Origin: Deltaproteobacteria bacterium
GTDB taxonomy: Bacteria > Desulfobacterota > Binatia > HRBIN30
Assembly (NCBI GenBank): GCA_017860575.1
Contig: JAGDMS010000022.1
Coordinates: forward strand, 1-35,308
Direction of reading: 5' to 3'
Length of the DNA stretch: 35,308 nucleotides
A program made the position numbers and the translations under genes. Positions 8,007-16,791 of the stretch are shown here, piece by piece. Position 1 is the first letter of the stretch; the number at the start of each line of letters is the position of its first letter. The notes below the pieces were generated by a model. It searched no databases. It had not been told where the DNA came from and saw only the letters and a list, made by a program, of their open reading frames with translations.

Positions 8007-8624
8007 TCCGGACGCGATGACGGGTACGCGGACCGCATCGGCGATGGCGCGCGTCAGGGCGAGATCGTAGCCCTCCTTGGTGCCGTCGCGGTCCATACTG
8101 GTCAGCAGTATTTCGCCGGCTCCGTAGCGCTCCATGCGTTGCGCCCACGCGACGGCATCGAGTCCGGTCGGCCGCCGACCCCCGTGCGTGTAGACTTCCC
8201 AGCGCAGCGGTTCGCTGTCGGCCACCCGCTTCGCATCGATGGCGACGACGATGCACTGGCTGCCGAATTTCTCGGCGGCGGCTTCGACAAATTCCGGGCG
8301 ATGCACCGCGGCGGTGTTGATCGATACTTTGTCGCTGCCGGAGTTGAGCAGGTCGCGGATGTCCTGCAACTCGCGCACGCCGCCACCGACGGTGAGGGGC
8401 ATGAACACCGTCTCGGCGGTGCGGGCGACGACGTCCAGCATGATTTGGCGGCGCTCATGCGAGGCGGTGATGTCGAGGAAGGTCAGTTCGTCTGCGCCCT
8501 CCTCGTCGTAGCGTTGCGCGACTTCGACGGGATCCCCCGCGTCGCGCAGGCCGACGAAGTTGACGCCTTTGACGACCCGGCCGTCCTTGACGTCGAGGCA
8601 GGGGATGATGCGTCTGGCGAGCAT
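7989..8624 (-). CDS. hisF: Imidazole glycerol phosphate synthase cyclase subunit HisF, C-terminally truncated
   Basis: HisF closes the imidazole ring from PRFAR and ammonia delivered by HisH. The catalytic Asp11 ([14 protein letters not shown]) and Asp130 (VVAIDAKR) and the TVGGGV phosphate loop are present. The protein stops at 211 residues, where the family normally has about 250. After VPVIASG the expected GGAG phosphate-binding turn and the final beta-alpha units are replaced by VTSDQ and a stop, all encoded by the heptanucleotide array. The start codon overlaps the hisA stop by one base. Without the last part of the TIM barrel it is probably inactive, unless the sequence here is misassembled. 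Confidence 0.9.
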   Translation of the reverse strand: MLARRIIPCLDVKDGRVVKGVNFVGLRDAGDPVEVAQRYDEEGADELTFLDITASHERRQIMLDVVARTAETVFMPLTVGGGVRELQDIRDLLNSGSDKVSINTAAVHRPEFVEAAAEKFGSQCIVVAIDAKRVADSEPLRWEVYTHGGRRPTGLDAVAWAQRMERYGAGEILLTSMDRDGTKEGYDLALTRAIADAVRVPVIASGVTSDQ

Positions 8625-9364
8625 TATGGCGTTCCCCGGACCGCCCGAATGGCCTCGGGCAGGCGAACCGCGCCGGTGTACAGGGCACGACCGACGATGA
8701 CGGAGTCGATGTTCGGCACCGCGCAGCTACCCACCGCAACGATGTCCGCCAACGAACCGACGCCCCCGGAGGCCGTCACCGGCAGTCGCACTGCTGCGGC
8801 GATGACGCGGGTTGCAGCGACGTTGACACCTTCCTGCGTGCCGTCGCGGCTGATGTCGGTGTAAATGATGCGGCACGCGCCGAGGTCCTCCGCCTGGCGC
8901 GCCAGGTCCACCGCGGTGACGGCGCTGGTCTCCAGCCAGCCGCGCACCGCGACCTTGCCGTCGCGTGCGTCGATGCCCACCGCCACGCGGCCGGGAAACT
9001 CACGACATGCGACACGCACGACACGCACGGTCTCGGGCTCGGCCAACGCCGCCGTGCCGAAGATGACGCGGTCCGCGCCCAGCTGCAGCAGCTCCGCGGC
9101 GCGTTCGACGCTGCGGATGCCGCCGCCGATTTCGATCGGGATCGGCAATGCCCGGCAGAGCGCGGCGATCGTCTCGGCATTCACGGGTTGGCCGCTCACC
9201 GCGCCGTCGAGATCGACAACGTGCAGGTACTCGGCGCCAGCGTCGACCCAACGGCATCCCATGGCAACAGGGTCGTTGCCGTACACGGTTTCGGCATGCA
9301 AATCGCCACGCAGAAGGCGGACGCATTTGCCGTTTTTGAGGTCAATGGCTGGGATGATTAGCAT
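8624..9364 (-). CDS. hisA: ProFAR isomerase HisA
   Basis: The 246-residue TIM-barrel enzyme isomerises ProFAR to PRFAR, the fourth step of histidine synthesis. It begins [17 protein letters not shown] with catalytic Asp8; Asp132 ([15 protein letters not shown]) is the second acidic residue. Phosphate-binding loops IGGGIRS (79-85) and TASGGVGS near the C-terminus are intact, in contrast to HisF. The stop codon overlaps the hisF ATG by one base (TAATG), so translation is probably coupled. The gene lies 13 bp after hisH. Confidence 0.96.
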   Translation of the reverse strand: MLIIPAIDLKNGKCVRLLRGDLHAETVYGNDPVAMGCRWVDAGAEYLHVVDLDGAVSGQPVNAETIAALCRALPIPIEIGGGIRSVERAAELLQLGADRVIFGTAALAEPETVRVVRVACREFPGRVAVGIDARDGKVAVRGWLETSAVTAVDLARQAEDLGACRIIYTDISRDGTQEGVNVAATRVIAAAVRLPVTASGGVGSLADIVAVGSCAVPNIDSVIVGRALYTGAVRLPEAIRAVRGTP

Positions 9365-9377
9365 AAGCCATATGCGA

Positions 9378-10004
9378 TCAGCCGGACCGTCTGACGATCC
9401 CTCCGAAATTCTCCAGAATCTTCAGTCCGACGGACTGGCTCTTCTCCGGGTGATACTGGGTTGCGAAAACGTTGTCGCGGGCAATCGCCGAGGTGAACTC
9501 GATGCCGTAGTCGGTGGTGGTGGCGGTCAGATCTGGGTCGGCGGGCACGACGTAGTACGAATGGACGAAATAGACAAAGGCGCCCGTGTCGAGCCCGTCC
9601 AGATGCGGTGTGTTTCTTCGCTTGGTGATCTGGTTCCACCCCATGTGCGGCACCTGCAGACCCGAGCGGTCGCGGAACCGTACGACGCGACCCGGGAAGA
9701 TCCCGAGTCCCGGCACGGGGCCAAACTCCTCACTTTCCGCGAACAGGAGTTGCATGCCAAGACAGATGCCGAGGAACGGCGTGCCGCGGTCGATGACGCG
9801 GCGCACGGTGTCGACCAAGCCGTAGGTACGCAGGTTGTCCATGCACGCGCCGAAGGCGCCGACCCCCGGCAGCACGACTCCAGCCGCGGCTTCAATGCGG
9901 CCGGCGTCGCGCGTTACCTCGGCCGGGAACCCGACCCGCTCCAGCCCCTTTTGCACGGAGCGCAGGTTGCCCATGCCGTAGTCGATGATGGCGATGGTGG
10001 CCAT
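9378..10004 (-). CDS. hisH: Imidazole glycerol phosphate synthase glutaminase subunit HisH
   Basis: The 208-residue class I glutamine amidotransferase releases ammonia from glutamine and channels it to HisF. The triad is Cys81 (GICLGMQLL), His185 and Glu187 (YHPEKS). The oxyanion segment VVLPGVGAFG (43-52) is present and length is normal. It lies between hisB (22-bp gap) and hisA (13-bp gap) in one transcription unit. Its partner HisF is truncated in this window, so the heterodimer may not form unless another hisF exists. Confidence 0.96.
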   Translation of the reverse strand: MATIAIIDYGMGNLRSVQKGLERVGFPAEVTRDAGRIEAAAGVVLPGVGAFGACMDNLRTYGLVDTVRRVIDRGTPFLGICLGMQLLFAESEEFGPVPGLGIFPGRVVRFRDRSGLQVPHMGWNQITKRRNTPHLDGLDTGAFVYFVHSYYVVPADPDLTATTTDYGIEFTSAIARDNVFATQYHPEKSQSVGLKILENFGGIVRRSG

Positions 10005-10026
10005 AGGCGGTCAGCAGGATCGCTCG

Positions 10027-10662
10027 TCAGAGGGAACCCTTTGTTGACAGCACGCCTTCGACGCGCGGGTCGATCTGGCTGGCTTTGTCGAGGGCGCGGG
10101 CCAAGGCTTTGAAGGCGGCTTCAAGGACGTGGTGCGGATTGCGGCCCTGCACCTGATTGAGATGCAGGTTCATGCCGACTTCGTTGACGAAAGCCGCCAT
10201 GAAGTCGTGCACCAACTCGGTGTCGAAGTCCCCGACCCGGGCCTGTCTGATCTTGAGGTTGTAGGCCAGGAACGGGCGCCCGCTGAGGTCGACCACGGCG
10301 CTGACCAACGCTTCGTCGAGCGGGCAGGTGGCATCCCCGAAGCGGCGGATGCCGGCTTTGTCGCCGAGCGCCTTGCGCCAGGCTTGGCCGAGCGTGAGTC
10401 CGATGTCCTCGACGGTGTGGTGTTGGTCGACGTCGAGATCGCCGCGCGCACGGACGAACAGATCGAAGAAACCGTGGCGCGCAAAGCTGTCGAGCATGTG
10501 ATTCAGAAACGGAATGCCGGTATCCAGATCGCCGTGGCCGCTGCCATCGATGTGCAACACCACCGTGATCTCGGTTTCCTTGGTCTTGCGGGACACCGTG
10601 GCTTCGCGGCCCTTCCGAGCGTCCCGCGGCCTCCGCGCCGGGCGCGTGCGTACCTTTGGCAT
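10027..10662 (-). CDS. hisB: Imidazoleglycerol-phosphate dehydratase HisB (monofunctional)
   Basis: The 211-residue protein removes water from IGP. It shows IPFLNHMLDSFARHGFFDL and the metal-binding motif HHTVEDIG (81-88), with the second half ending LDKASQIDPRVEGVLSTKG. There is no phosphatase domain, so it is the single-function form. The ATG at 10662 is supported by GGGAGGACAGT directly upstream. This gives a basic extension of about 20 residues (KVRTRPARRPRDARKGRE) before the usual start of the domain; it has no known role. It follows hisD with a 10-bp gap. Confidence 0.95.
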   Translation of the reverse strand: MPKVRTRPARRPRDARKGREATVSRKTKETEITVVLHIDGSGHGDLDTGIPFLNHMLDSFARHGFFDLFVRARGDLDVDQHHTVEDIGLTLGQAWRKALGDKAGIRRFGDATCPLDEALVSAVVDLSGRPFLAYNLKIRQARVGDFDTELVHDFMAAFVNEVGMNLHLNQVQGRNPHHVLEAAFKALARALDKASQIDPRVEGVLSTKGSL

Positions 10663-10672
10663 ACTGTCCTCC

Positions 10673-12001
10673 CTACGCTTTTGCCGTCCGGGTCCGGCGG
10701 CTGTTGGCGGCAAACCGGCAGCGGACCGCTGCGGCGTGGGCATCGTAGCCCTCCAGCGTGGCCAGGCGTACCACGGTCGGTGCGAGCCCTCGCAGGCCGG
10801 CACGCGTGGCCGAGACGATACTGGTCCGTTTCACGAAGTCGTAGACCCCCAGCGGTGAGAAGAACCGCGCCGTGCCACCGGTCGGCAACACGTGATTCGG
10901 TCCGGCGACATAATCACCCAGCGCCGCGGGAGCGTACGATCCGAGAAACACCGCGCCAGCGTTGCGGATCTGCCTCGCCCAGCGTTGTGGTTGCGTGACC
11001 ATCAGTTCCAGGTGCTCCGGCGCGATATCGTTCGCCAGCGCCACCGCCTCCGCGAGGTTGCGGACGATGATGAGTGCGCCGCGGCGTTGCAGGACCCGCG
11101 CGATGTCCTGGCGACGAGGCAAGGCCACCAGCTGCACTTCTATCTCGGCTTGCACCGCTGCGGCGAGCCGTCGTGACGGTGTGAGCAGGACGGCACACTC
11201 GTCGCCACTACCGTGCTCCGCCTGCGCCATCAGATCGGCGGCGACGTAGGCGGGGGCTGCGCTGGTGTCCGCGATCACCACCACCTCGCTCGGTCCGGCA
11301 ATCGCATCGATGTCGACCGCGCCGTACACGGCCTTCTTGGCGGCTTGCACGTAGGCGTTCCCCGGCCCGACAATCTTGTCGACCCGCGGGATGGTGGCGG
11401 TGCCATAGGCCAGTGCCGCCACGGCGTGGGCGCCCCCCACGCGGAAGACCGTGTCCACGCCGGCAATCGCGGCCGCGGCCAGGACGGCGGGGTTCGTGCC
11501 CGTGGGGCTCGGCGGAGAGACCATGACCACCTCGCGCACGCCGGCAACGCGGGCCGGGATGGCGTTCATCAGCACCGAGGACGGATAGGCCGCGTGCCCG
11601 CCCGGTACGTAGAGGCCGACACGATGCAGCGGGGTCACCGACTGGCCGAGTTGCAGGCCCGCCGGGTCGCGATAGCTCCAACTGCGCGACACCTGACGCC
11701 GGTGGAAGGCGGCGATGCGGCGCGCGGCCAAACGCAGCGCGCGCAACGCGCCCGGCGACACCGCGCGGATGGCGTCGTGGATTTCTTCGGCGCTGACGCG
11801 CAATTGCGCCGGCCTGAGCGTCACGCGGTCGTAGCGCCGCGTGAAGTCGACGAGCGCGCGATCGCCCCGCTGACGCACGGCTTCGACGATCTGCCGGGCC
11901 TGTGTGTCGACGGCCGCGGTGGCATCCCCGCCGTAGTGCCGCAGTGTGGCGAAGCGACGCGCGAAATCCGGCTGGGTGGTGGAGAGAATACGTACTGGCA
12001 T
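10673..12001 (-). CDS. hisD: Histidinol dehydrogenase
   Basis: The 442-residue zinc enzyme oxidises histidinol to histidine in the last two steps of the pathway. It shows LYVPGGHAAYPSSVLMNAIP (130-149), the family signature IVGPGNAYVQAAK leading to IDAIAGPSEVVV (210-242), AQAEHG with His263, and IAPEHLEL. Length is typical. The ATG at 12001 has GAGG six bases upstream; an upstream in-frame extension overlaps murA and is rejected. It starts seven bases after the murA stop codon, so murA and the his genes are probably one operon. Confidence 0.96.
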   Translation of the reverse strand: MPVRILSTTQPDFARRFATLRHYGGDATAAVDTQARQIVEAVRQRGDRALVDFTRRYDRVTLRPAQLRVSAEEIHDAIRAVSPGALRALRLAARRIAAFHRRQVSRSWSYRDPAGLQLGQSVTPLHRVGLYVPGGHAAYPSSVLMNAIPARVAGVREVVMVSPPSPTGTNPAVLAAAAIAGVDTVFRVGGAHAVAALAYGTATIPRVDKIVGPGNAYVQAAKKAVYGAVDIDAIAGPSEVVVIADTSAAPAYVAADLMAQAEHGSGDECAVLLTPSRRLAAAVQAEIEVQLVALPRRQDIARVLQRRGALIIVRNLAEAVALANDIAPEHLELMVTQPQRWARQIRNAGAVFLGSYAPAALGDYVAGPNHVLPTGGTARFFSPLGVYDFVKRTSIVSATRAGLRGLAPTVVRLATLEGYDAHAAAVRCRFAANSRRTRTAKA

Positions 12002-12008
12002 GCGAACC

Positions 12009-13265
12009 TCACCGTTCCTGGACGCGCCGCACATCAGCACCTAACGCAGACAGCTTGTCTTCGATGTGTGCGTAGCCGCGGTCGAGATGATACACGCGTG
12101 CGACCTCGGTCACTCCCTCGGCGGCCAGGCCTGCCAAGACCAGACAGACGCTGGCCCGCAGGTCGGTGGCCATCACCGGCGCGCCGCTGAGCATCGCCAC
12201 GCCACGAACGATGGCGGTGTTACCTTCGACCTTGATGTCTGCCCCCATGCGGTTGAGTTCCAGGACGTGCATGAAGCGGTTCTCAAAGATCGTCTCCGAG
12301 ATGACGCTGCGGCCGTCGGCTAGGCTCATGGCCGCCATCATCTGTGCCTGCAAGTCGGTTGGGAAGCCGGGGTACGGCATGGTCCTGATGTCAACGCTGC
12401 TGAGTCGCCCGTTGGCGATCACGCGGATGCCGTCGGCATCCTCTTTGATCTCGACGCCAGCCTCGCGCAGCTTGAGGATCACGGCATGCAGGTGTTCGGC
12501 ACGGGCGCCGCGCACGTATATGTCGCCGTTGGTGATGGCTGCGGCGATCATGAACGTCCCCGCCTCGATACGATCGGGCAGGATACTGAAATCCAATCCG
12601 TGCAGCGCCGGCACCCCTTCGATCGTGATCATGTCCTCACCGGCGCCGGTAATCCGCGCGCCCATGGCCGTCAGGGCATGGGCAAGATCGACGACCTCCG
12701 GCTCGCGGGCCGCGTGTTCGATGGTCGTCGTGCCTTCCGCCAAGGTCGCCACCATCATGAGGTGCTCGGTCGCGCCGACGGACGGTACATCCAGATAGAT
12801 CCGCGCCCCCTGCAGCCGCTCGGCCTCAGCTTCCACATACCCGTGCACAATGCGGCAGCGCGCGCCCATCTTCTGCAGGCCTTCCAGGTGCAGGTCGACC
12901 GGACGGCTACCAATGGCGCAGCCGCCAGGTGTCGAAACCCGGGCACGCCCGAAGCGGGCCAGCAGCGGCCCCAGAGCCAGAAAGGAGGCCCGCATCGTCT
13001 TCACCAGATCGTACTGCGCTTCCAGGCGGGCGAGACGCTCGGCGTGCACGCTCACCCCGCTCGCGTCGTCTTCGACACGCGCACCTAGGTCCGCCAGGAG
13101 TTTTAACGTGGTCCCTACGTCGACCACGTGCGGCAGGTTGTGAAAGACGCACCGGTCGGCGGTCAGAAGCGAGGCCAGCAGAATTGGCAGGGCGGCATTC
13201 TTTGCGCCCTCCACTGCAACCTCACCCCTGAGGCGGCGGCCACCACGGATGACGATCTTGTCCAT
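12009..13265 (-). CDS. murA: UDP-N-acetylglucosamine 1-carboxyvinyltransferase MurA
   Basis: The 418-residue enzyme transfers enolpyruvate from PEP to UDP-GlcNAc, the first committed step of peptidoglycan synthesis. The start [20 protein letters not shown] and the AKNAALP segment (Lys22, Asn23) are standard. The loop residue that binds PEP and fosfomycin is Cys116 ([12 protein letters not shown]), so the enzyme should be of the fosfomycin-sensitive type. The longer open frame upstream runs through a heptamer repeat and is not coding. It sits between prmC and hisD on the minus strand. Confidence 0.96.
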   Translation of the reverse strand: MDKIVIRGGRRLRGEVAVEGAKNAALPILLASLLTADRCVFHNLPHVVDVGTTLKLLADLGARVEDDASGVSVHAERLARLEAQYDLVKTMRASFLALGPLLARFGRARVSTPGGCAIGSRPVDLHLEGLQKMGARCRIVHGYVEAEAERLQGARIYLDVPSVGATEHLMMVATLAEGTTTIEHAAREPEVVDLAHALTAMGARITGAGEDMITIEGVPALHGLDFSILPDRIEAGTFMIAAAITNGDIYVRGARAEHLHAVILKLREAGVEIKEDADGIRVIANGRLSSVDIRTMPYPGFPTDLQAQMMAAMSLADGRSVISETIFENRFMHVLELNRMGADIKVEGNTAIVRGVAMLSGAPVMATDLRASVCLVLAGLAAEGVTEVARVYHLDRGYAHIEDKLSALGADVRRVQER

Positions 13266-13288
13266 GTTAGCGAGGCTCCGACTCGAGC

Positions 13289-13352
13289 AGTTGGCAGATG
13301 GCAGTTGGCAACTGGTCGAGAACCAACAGCCACCTGCCATTCGCCATGTGCC
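13289..13352. repeat. Heptanucleotide tandem array, inverted pair (prmC/murA gap)
   Basis: AGTTGGC, AGATGGC, AGTTGGC, AACTGGT occupy 13289-13316. GCCACCT, GCCATTC, GCCATGT and GCC occupy 13329-13352 and are the reverse complement of a TGGC-containing 7-mer. Period and inverted layout are the same as at 7934-8006, but the 7-mer is different. The array occupies most of the 136-bp gap between the prmC stop and the murA start. Confidence 0.75.
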
Positions 13353-13401
13353 AAGGCTTGAGCCGAACCAACCTTGAAGTACATCTGACGACGTTCATAC
13401 C

Positions 13402-14319
13402 TCAAGCCTTACGCGCCACCAGGGCGCGGGGATGGCCGGCGTAATCGGGTGCAATGGACACCGCGCGGAATCCCGCCGCGTGCGCCAGTTGCTCGACGGC
13501 GTCACCCTGGTCGGCGCCGATTTCCATGATCAGCCAGCCGCCGGGTCGCAAGCGGGGCGGGGATTGTGTCACCAAACGCTCGATAACGTCGAGCCCGGAA
13601 GCGCCGCCGTCGAGCGCGTGCGTAGGCTCCCACGCAAGTTCCGGCTGCAACCGCCCGAGTGCGTCGGAGCGAATGTACGGGGGGTTCGAGACGATTGCGT
13701 CGAAGCACAGGTCACCTGCGGCAGCGAAGAGGTCGCTGTGGACGAGGTGCACGCGTTCCGCAACATGGTGCCGCTGCACGTTGCTTGCCGCCACCGTCAG
13801 TGCCGCAGCGGAAAGGTCGAACGCCCACACCGTGGCGTCCGCGAGTTCGTGTGCCAAGGCCACGGCGATGCACCCGCTGCCGGTGCCGACGTCGCACAGG
13901 CGGAGGCTGCAGGGCCCCTTCGCGAGGCTTCGCGCGTCAGGAAGGAGCCCAGACGTCCTGGCCAACACGCGCAAAACCAGTTCGATCAACAGTTCCGTTT
14001 CCGGCCGGGGGATGAGGACCGCCGAGGAAACAGCGAAATCCAGGGACCAGAATTCCTGCCGGCCGACGATGTACTGAAGTGGTTCGCGGGCCAGGCGGCG
14101 CGTCAGCAGGGCGTCGAAGCGGGCTCGGCAGCCGCCGGGCACGGCGCGGCGCCAGCTGGCGTAGAGGGTGGTGCGATCAATGCCGCAGGCCTGTGCCAGC
14201 AACACCTCGGCGTCGAGCCGGGCCGTTTCGATGCCGGCCGCGCCAAGCCGGGTGGTTGCGGCTGCCGCGAGCGCGCCAACGATGTCCACCGCCGGCGCGA
14301 TGTCCGCCGCGAGCATCAT
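13402..14319 (-). CDS. prmC: Release factor glutamine methyltransferase PrmC (HemK)
   Basis: The 305-residue SAM-dependent enzyme methylates the glutamine of the GGQ motif in peptide release factors. It has the helical N-terminal domain (REPLQYIVGRQEFW, 78-91), FAVSSAVLIPRPETELL, SAM motif DVGTGSG (143-149) and catalytic NPPY (212-215). Its ATG overlaps the prfA stop by one base (TGATG), so substrate and modifying enzyme are translationally coupled, as in many bacteria. A stretch at about 120-137 (LARTSGLLPDARSLAKGP) is an extra loop compared with E. coli PrmC. Confidence 0.95.
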   Translation of the reverse strand: MMLAADIAPAVDIVGALAAAATTRLGAAGIETARLDAEVLLAQACGIDRTTLYASWRRAVPGGCRARFDALLTRRLAREPLQYIVGRQEFWSLDFAVSSAVLIPRPETELLIELVLRVLARTSGLLPDARSLAKGPCSLRLCDVGTGSGCIAVALAHELADATVWAFDLSAAALTVAASNVQRHHVAERVHLVHSDLFAAAGDLCFDAIVSNPPYIRSDALGRLQPELAWEPTHALDGGASGLDVIERLVTQSPPRLRPGGWLIMEIGADQGDAVEQLAHAAGFRAVSIAPDYAGHPRALVARKA

Positions 14320-15386
14320 CAGCTGGCCACCTTCAACGCTTCCGTCTGATGGTGCGTGATCAGCGCGTCGATGAGCGGCTCGATTTCGCCTTCCATTACA
14401 CGATCGAGCGAGTAGAGGGTCAAGTTGATGCGGTGGTCGGTGACGCGCCCCTGCGGGAAATTATAGGTGCGGATCCGTTCGGACCGTTCGCCCGTGCCCA
14501 CCATGCTGCGCCGGCTCTGCGCCACCTCCGCCTGCTGCTCCGCCTGCGCCCGCTCGAGCAGGCGGGCGCGGAGGATCTTCAAGCCCTTGGCTTTGTTCTT
14601 GTGCTGTGATTTTTCGTCCTGGCAGGCGACGACCAGCCCGGTGGGCAAATGCGTGATGCGGACGGCGGAATCGGTGGTGTTGACGCTCTGTCCGCCGGGT
14701 CCGGATGAGCGATAGACGTCGATGCGCAGGTCCTTGACCTCATCGATGTGGACATCGACTTCATCTGCTTCCGGCAGCACCGCCACGGTGACGGTCGAGG
14801 TGTGGATGCGGCCGGACGCTTCGGTTTCCGGCACCCGCTGCACGCGGTGCACGCCGCCCTCGAATTTCAGCCGGCTGTACACGCCGCGGCCTTCGATCAG
14901 TGCGATGACTTCCTTGAAGCCGCCGAGCCCGGTGGGGTTGGCGCTCATCATTTCGACCCGCCACCCGTGTTCTTCGGCGTAGCGGTTGTACATGCGGAAC
15001 AACTCGGCGGCGAACAGGCTGGCCTCCTCGCCGCCCGTCCCCGCGCGGATTTCGAGAATGATGTTGCGCGCGTCGTTGGGATCGCGCGGCACCAGCAGGC
15101 GCTTCAATTCCTCCTCGAGCGATTCCAGCCGGTCCCGCAGCGCGGGCAGTTCCGCTTTTGCCAGTTCGCGAATGTCGGAATCGGCTTCCTCGAGGAGCGA
15201 CTTGTGCCCTTCGAGCTCCGCCGCGAGCTTCTTCCATTCCCGGTAGCGTTCGACGATTTCCTCGAGGTCGGCGCGTTCCTTGCCCAGGCGCGCGTACTCC
15301 TTGCGGTTGCCGATGACCGCGGGATCCACCAACGCGCGCTCGAGTTCGAGGTAGCGTTGCTCAACGTCTTCGAGTTTCTGAAACAT
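14319..15386 (-). CDS. prfA: Peptide chain release factor 1
   Basis: The 355-residue protein recognises UAA and UAG stop codons and triggers peptide release on the ribosome. The stop-codon tripeptide P-E-T (186-188, [14 protein letters not shown]) is of the RF1 PxT type rather than the SPF of RF2. The GGQ motif is at 231-233 ([14 protein letters not shown]). The N-terminal coiled region (residues 1-100) and full length are normal. It is followed by prmC with a one-base overlap and preceded by a strong terminator that separates it from rpmE. Confidence 0.97.
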   Translation of the reverse strand: MFQKLEDVEQRYLELERALVDPAVIGNRKEYARLGKERADLEEIVERYREWKKLAAELEGHKSLLEEADSDIRELAKAELPALRDRLESLEEELKRLLVPRDPNDARNIILEIRAGTGGEEASLFAAELFRMYNRYAEEHGWRVEMMSANPTGLGGFKEVIALIEGRGVYSRLKFEGGVHRVQRVPETEASGRIHTSTVTVAVLPEADEVDVHIDEVKDLRIDVYRSSGPGGQSVNTTDSAVRITHLPTGLVVACQDEKSQHKNKAKGLKILRARLLERAQAEQQAEVAQSRRSMVGTGERSERIRTYNFPQGRVTDHRINLTLYSLDRVMEGEIEPLIDALITHHQTEALKVAS

Positions 15387-15400
15387 GACGATTCACCGTC

Positions 15401-15440
15401 AAAAAAAAGGGCGTGGGAGGTTGCCTCCCTCGCCCTTTTT
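15401..15440 (-). terminator. Strong intrinsic terminator after rpmE
   Basis: A long stem (AAAAAGGGCG and GGGAGG arms against CCTCCC and CGCCCTTTTT) with a TTGC loop ends in a run of eight T on the minus strand. It has A/T runs on both sides so could act in both directions. It should terminate rpmE transcripts before prfA, or let only part of them through. Confidence 0.88.
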
Positions 15441-15476
15441 CATCTCCACTGCGGGAGAGAAAACGTGCTGCGGACA

Positions 15477-15683
15477 CTACTGCTGCTGCATGCCGTATTT
15501 GCGCTTGAAGCGCTCGACGCGCCCGGCGGTGTCGACCAGCTTCTGTTTGCCGGTGAAAAACGGGTGGCAATTCGAGCAGATTTCGACATGAATTTCGGGC
15601 AGTGTCGAACGCGTTTCGATGACATATCCGCATGCGCAGACGATCCGCGCCGCCTCGTACTTCGGGTGTATACCCTCTTTCAT
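15477..15683 (-). CDS. rpmE: 50S ribosomal protein L31 (zinc-binding form)
   Basis: The 68-residue protein of the large ribosomal subunit starts [19 protein letters not shown] and contains [15 protein letters not shown]. Four cysteines (16, 18, 36, 39) form the zinc site of the C+ type, which is the form replaced by a C- paralogue under zinc starvation in some bacteria. A GAGG lies nine bases upstream of the ATG, and a sigma70-like promoter is at 15712-15740. The rpmE-prfA-prmC order is common in many bacteria. Confidence 0.96.
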   Translation of the reverse strand: MKEGIHPKYEAARIVCACGYVIETRSTLPEIHVEICSNCHPFFTGKQKLVDTAGRVERFKRKYGMQQQ

Positions 15684-15711
15684 CGCGATTGTCCTCTTTC
15701 AGAAGCAGGTT

Positions 15712-15740
15712 TCTATAGCATCCGACCCCTTGGGCTGCAA
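15712..15740 (-). promoter_or_regulatory. Sigma70-like promoter for rpmE
   Basis: On the minus strand TTGCAG (15740-15735), a 17-bp spacer and TATAGA (15717-15712) form a plausible promoter 29 bp before the rpmE ATG. It lies between the oprB pseudogene stop and rpmE. Confidence 0.5.
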
Positions 15741-15750
15741 GGAACACCCC

Positions 15751-15996
15751 TTACAGGCTGGTCTCTAGGCGCAGGCCGAGTACCAGGGCGCCGCTCCGGT
15801 CTTTCAACGCACCGGGATGCAAGACATACTGCAAATCCGGTTGCACTGCCAGCCACGGCGTCAGCACGGCCCGGTACGTCCATTCCAGTGCAACTTCCTG
15901 GTCGGCTGTACGTATGCCCTGACTGGCGCTGGCGTCTTCGAACGGGTCACCATTTGTCCCTGAACTGAAGTCGAGGTCCGCTCGTCCGAGCGGATG
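15751..15996 (-). pseudogene. OprB-type carbohydrate porin, C-terminal fragment
   Basis: The minus strand reads NGDPFEDASASQGI, ADQEVALEWTYRAVLTPWLA, VQPDLQYVLHPG and ALVLGLRLETSL before the stop at 15751. The TPW...QPDLQYV..PG pattern and the final membrane strand are the C-terminal hallmarks of OprB outer-membrane porins. Homology begins at NGDPF, beside the 11-bp direct repeat at 15944-15954; upstream the frame runs open to 15996 but is probably insert sequence. The matching N-terminal part lies 13 kb away at 28926-29363 and ends at the same NGDPF. This is the displaced 3' end of one gene. Confidence 0.8.
15944..15954. repeat. Direct repeat at left edge of the 13-kb insert
   Basis: GGGTCACCATT occurs here and at 28926-28936, in each case inside the NGDP codons of an oprB half. 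Including the two preceding A residues and one mismatch, 13 of 14 bases agree. It could be a target duplication, a recombination core, or a deletion scar. Confidence 0.65.
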
Positions 15997-16424
15997 TCAC
16001 TTGCGGACTTCCAGGGCACGCGGCTGGCCCCCCCGACGACAAACTGCTTCTCCATCGCCTTGGCCTCGAACAGCCCTTGGGCCATGCCGGCACTGGTCGT
16101 CTTCAAGACGATCGTACCTGATCAGACCCACCAGCGTAAATGGCCACGCTACAGATCGCTTCATACTCGCACCCCGTTCTGGTTCGTTGCGCTACTGAGC
16201 AGACTCTTTCGTTGCGGAGGCAAGCGAACGCCCAGCGCTGTCGCCTTGCCGAAAGGCAACAACGCCCGCTGGCTGCTAAACCCACTGCGTAGCGGTTTCA
16301 ACGCCCTTTATTGACGCAGTGGTCCGATCGTCCCAGGGGCCTCACCCGCAACCCCCCGCCTCACGCCTGCGCAGCTGGCAGGAACGACGTTGACGCGGGA
16401 AGCATACCTTGGTGCGGGGTTCGG
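15997..16424. other. Region without a recognised gene (left end of insert)
   Basis: No reading frame gives a family I recognise. A perfect 9-bp inverted repeat CCACTGCGT/ACGCAGTGG spans 16282-16322, and a GAAA-capped hairpin TTGCC-GAAA-GGCAA lies near 16251. A minus-strand frame across 15861-16106 includes GMAQGLFEAKAMEKQFVVGG, but I cannot assign it. Confidence 0.5.
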
Positions 16425-16675
16425 ACCGACTCCCGCCTATATCGCCACAGGATCTGCGCGAAGTTGGGCAAACCAGCTGGAGCAAGAGAATTCACGCCCT
16501 GTGATCTGCAAAGAACATTTATCGGGGATTTGCTGGATGCTGGCGCGGATATCGTTACGTTCCAAGAACTGGCGGGGACCGGGACGTGATCACGACGGCT
16601 AGATATAATCGTCGCCCTGAGGCAGCAAAAAGGAGGCGGAAGAGTTGTTTCACGTTCCCTATTGGCGACGAGTCG
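16425..16675 (+). pseudogene. Tyrosine recombinase/integrase, C-terminal fragment with frameshift
   Basis: One frame reads AREFTPCDLQRTFIGDLLDA then GADIVTFQELAG (16485-16577). The next frame continues ITTARYNRRPEAAKRRRKS (from 16589). Joined, these match the catalytic end of phage/Xer-type integrases: the HDLRRTF box, LAGH, and TTARYDRR with the nucleophilic tyrosine (YNRR). A one-base deletion near 16577 breaks the frame, and the HxxR box has decayed to CxxQ, so it is inactive. It lies close to the left edge of the insert, as expected of the integrase of an integrated element. Confidence 0.8.
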
Positions 16676-16791
16676 TGGGCAATTAATGGCGTGAATTTCG
16701 CTCCACTCAAACGCGTAAATCATCGCCTGAGTTTTCTCGGGCGCGCTCGAAATTCATCGTGGAGGCAAAGGACAAGTGGGAGTGGCCCCGC

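Noticed and set aside
9364-9383. Possible three-unit heptamer array between hisH and hisA (CATAAGC/CATATGC/GATCAGC)
   Set aside because: Units are too divergent and too few to separate from chance, although one 7-mer resembles the array at 33254.
16246-16262. GAAA-capped hairpin as part of a structured RNA or integron attC site
   Set aside because: No conserved RNA core, and no attC R/L box consensus or cassette arrangement.
16290-16315. CRISPR-repeat-like string (GTTTCAACGCCCTTTATTGA)
   Set aside because: It occurs once only, with no spaced copies and no cas genes nearby.
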